From Protula sp. h YS-2021 (taxonomy: Eukaryota > Annelida > Polychaeta > Sabellida > Serpulidae), in the NCBI GenBank assembly GCA_949752745.1, contig OX457027.1:59388342-59452341 (forward strand): a DNA stretch of 64,000 nt. Reading direction: 5' to 3'. A model generated the notes under the pieces. The model worked only from the letters and a program-made list of their open reading frames with translations, did no database searches and was not told where the DNA came from. The position numbers were made by a program, and so were the translations under genes. This document shows, in pieces, positions 62,345-64,000 of this stretch (positions are counted from its first letter, which is position 1; each line of letters opens with the position of its first letter).

Positions 62345-62538
62345 CTGAGCCTCCGACCTGGATCACTCATCCGCAGACGGTGGTCAAGGTCGCCGAAGGT
62401 CAAACAGCCACGCTTGCCTGCGAGGTGTATGGCGCCCCCAAACCTGTCGTAACGTGGAGTAAAGAGGGCGAGGTCGTGGAAGGCAATCGCTTTACTATCG
62501 ACAATCAAGGCAAAATCGCCGGCAATTTAACCATTGAG
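62345..62538 (+). CDS. Nrg: Neuroglian exon 11: first part of Ig5
   Basis: The acceptor TTATTTACCAG ends at 62344; the donor is GAG then GTATGT at 62539. Entry phase 1, exit phase 0. It encodes EPPTWITHPQTVVKVAEG, TLAC with the first cysteine, GAPKPVVTWSKEG with the core Trp, and NRFTIDNQGKIAGNLTIE including an N-L-T sequon. EPPT at the Ig4-Ig5 border is shared with insect neuroglian. Confidence 0.95.
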
Positions 62539-63070
62539 GTATGTCCTTCCTTTTGGGGCTTGCTTTTGATACACCAGGTGTTCGAGTCGTATTTTAGGTG
62601 CAATGTGTGGCGGTGGCGGATGACACAGTGGCGGTTCCAGCCCATTAACCGACTGGGCCAGTTCGTGAAGGGGCCAATGGGTTCAAAGAATGTAGATATT
62701 TTTGTCCTGTGCGAAATAAGGCAGTTTCGCCTCAAGTAAGTCTATTCCGAAATAAACTCGTGAAGTTCAGTCTCATTTATATATATAATATATGCAGAGT
62801 ATCATAGAAGTTTTACAGTCATTCTATTCCGGAATAGACTCACCTGAGTCGAAGGTGCCTTATTTCGCTCAGGATGGAAAATATATACTTTCTTATTTGC
62901 TTGATACCTTCTTATTTAAAATAATAGGGTGTTGTTTCAAATGAAGCCTTATACAAAAAACAGAGATGCCAAATGGCATTAAGAATGTTTTAAGAAAGGT
63001 ATTAAGAAAGGTCCAACTTAGCTTTTGGGTCGCATATTTCTGTATTTGAATATTTAACTTCATGTTTCAG
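62539..63070. other. Intron splitting Ig5
   Basis: A 532-bp intron with a foldback element at 62706-62873 (53-bp arms) and otherwise AT-rich DNA. Confidence 0.8.
62706..62873. mobile_element. Foldback MITE-like element, 53-bp arms
   Basis: Arms 62706-62758 and 62821-62873 both read CCTG(T/A)GCGAAATAAGGCA from the outside inwards and share GTCTATTCCG. The loop is 62 bp. Confidence 0.75.
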
Positions 63071-63161
63071 GTTGCAATATTAAGCGATTCTGGGATATAC
63101 ACCTGTCAGGCTATCAACAAATTCGGCAATATTACAGGCTCCGGGGAACTGGTTGTCCGAA
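63071..63161 (+). CDS. Nrg: Neuroglian exon 12: end of Ig5
   Basis: The acceptor TTCATGTTTCAG ends at 63070; the donor is GAA then GTTAGT at 63162. Entry phase 0, exit phase 1. It encodes VAILSDSGIYTCQAINKFGNITGSG and ELVVR: the Asp-Ser-Gly-x-Tyr-x-Cys motif, an N-I-T sequon, and the G strand. The A-x-NKFG segment is identical in type to insect neuroglian Ig5. Confidence 0.94.
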
Positions 63162-63329
63162 GTTAGTATATTATACATTATAATAAAAGAATATTGGCAT
63201 GAGAAAGAGTAAGAGTATTTTTTTTCACTTTGAACAGCAGTGCCATAGTATCTGTCTGGAATATGTTATATATATAATGTATTTATTATCAAGCAATATT
63301 TGATATCAATAGTACTTTATTAATTTCAG

Positions 63330-63530
63330 ACAAAACAGAGATCATAAAACCACCAGCCAGTCAGGACGTCATCGCCGGAGAGGACGTCGTGCTGACGTGT
63401 GACGCCACGACAGACGAGGCGGAGAGGAGCAAGTTGACGATTACGTGGAAGAAAAATGACGTTCCCATCGACTTTGAAAGAGAGGCGACGTTGTCCTTTG
63501 ACACCGTAGATAATTCACTTCGAATTACTG
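63330..63530 (+). CDS. Nrg: Neuroglian exon 13: first part of Ig6
   Basis: The acceptor TTAATTTCAG ends at 63329; the donor is ACTG then GTACGA at 63531; phase 1 on both sides. It encodes NKTEIIKPPASQDVIAGED, VLTC with the first cysteine, then KLTITWKKNDVPIDFE with the core Trp and NSLRITG. This matches the long Ig6 of neuroglian, with the D-x-x-x-L-E-I-x-I-x-W-W-K-D-G-Q-x-I-D-F-E arrangement. Confidence 0.95.
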
Positions 63531-63916
63531 GTACGATCTATTCACACATTTTTCACATTTTTTGTAGTGTAGGTTCAAGTCAGCAACACCATATAGCAAC
63601 TGTACTATCCCCAACGTTGTAGCTGACTTACAGGGCCGTGACGTCACAGTGGCGTTTGGCTTTGTAGTAAAATCATTGCCTGTTTTTGTTGTCGCTGCAA
63701 TTATATAGACAATTAATCGTGAAGTGTAATATTCAAAGTTATTAGGCGCCCGACAAATATAAAGACTAGTTTTTTAATTTCCAATGAAAATGGATGTCTC
63801 AAATCAGCAGTCCACATAAACTACTTAGACAATTGGAAATTATATAAATATTCATTAAAAATAGCAGCTATAATGAGACTGGGCTGGTATCGAATATAAC
63901 CCGCTGTGTGTTTCAG
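63531..63916. other. Intron splitting Ig6
   Basis: A 386-bp intron. It holds one palindromic TGACGTCA (63639-63646), the CRE consensus, which may be chance. Confidence 0.8.
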
Positions 63917-64000
63917 GTGCGAATGTGATGGATACGGGGAGATTTACGTGTGTGGCAAGCAACGGCCTCGATTCTGACGAATTCACTGCTGATATTGTCG
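63917..64000 (+). CDS. Nrg: Neuroglian exon 14: end of Ig6 (runs to window edge)
   Basis: The acceptor GTGTGTTTCAG ends at 63916; entry phase 1. It encodes ANVMDTGRFTCVASNGLDS, the second Ig6 cysteine with the Asp-Thr-Gly-x-Phe-x-Cys motif, then DEFTADIV. The window stops at a phase-1 point, so the exon may end at or just beyond 64000. The first FNIII domain should follow. Confidence 0.92.

Larger units (their letters stand above)
17121..64000 (+). other. Nrg: Neuroglian / L1CAM-family cell-adhesion gene (gene span, 3' part outside window)
   Basis: Fourteen exons join in one open frame: signal peptide, acidic N-terminal segment and six Ig domains. Every Ig domain shows the first Cys, the core Trp and the second Tyr-x-Cys or equivalent. 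Each Ig domain is split over two exons, the gene structure known for the L1 family. Ig2 to Ig6 resemble arthropod neuroglian most closely, for example the QCNASN segment in Ig4 and the WKKNDVPIDFE segment in Ig6. L1-family proteins are type I membrane proteins that mediate homophilic and heterophilic adhesion in axon guidance and septate junctions, and bind ankyrin through the cytoplasmic tail. The FNIII repeats, membrane segment and ankyrin motif must lie downstream. Junction phases are 1,1,2,1,1,1,2,1,0,1,0,1,1. Contactin and Dscam were considered; domain order and sequence favour L1/neuroglian. Confidence 0.92.

Overview
This is eukaryotic genomic DNA: AT-rich, with GT-AG introns of up to about 16 kb and many tandem arrays and TIR (terminal inverted repeat) elements. 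No bacterial operons, rRNA or viral genes were seen. The protein content and repeat style point to a lophotrochozoan, probably a mollusc. That taxonomic call is inference.

One gene is recognisable, on the + strand: a neuroglian/L1CAM-family cell-adhesion molecule. It runs from about 17.1 kb off the right edge of the window. I assembled it from splice sites and reading phase. It has a signal-peptide exon (17205-17307), an exon for an acidic Tyr/Thr-rich N-terminal segment (34113-34358), then six Ig domains each encoded by two exons: Ig1 39853/44657, Ig2 45244/46434, Ig3 57272/57641, Ig4 58539/61809, Ig5 62345/63071, Ig6 63330/63917. All junction phases agree, giving an open frame of about 704 codons. 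The fibronectin type III, membrane and cytoplasmic parts must lie beyond 64000.

Three features suggest unusual transcript diversity. (1) The exon for the second half of Ig2 exists twice (46434-46586 and 53664-53795). Both copies have identical phase and diverged sequence but a conserved core, so they look like a mutually exclusive pair similar in principle to Dscam. (2) At least two alternative signal-peptide first coding exons (17205-17307 and 26308-26395, perhaps also 14598-14694) all end in phase 1 and can splice to the same acceptor. (3) The 246-nt exon between the signal peptide and Ig1 is symmetric (phase 1-1) and encodes a likely sulfotyrosine plus mucin-like segment not typical of L1 proteins.

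The rest is intronic or upstream DNA full of repeats: a large composite element with two internal tandem arrays (two copies, 48.25-53.15 kb and 59.7-61.7 kb), a nested TIR element, several MITE-like foldback elements, minisatellites of 15, 39, 43/44, 45 and 51 bp, dispersed repeats carrying TCAAGGTCA nuclear-receptor half sites, and microsatellites. The first 14.5 kb contains no coding sequence I can support. Exon borders are read by eye from consensus sites and protein similarity; no transcript data were available.
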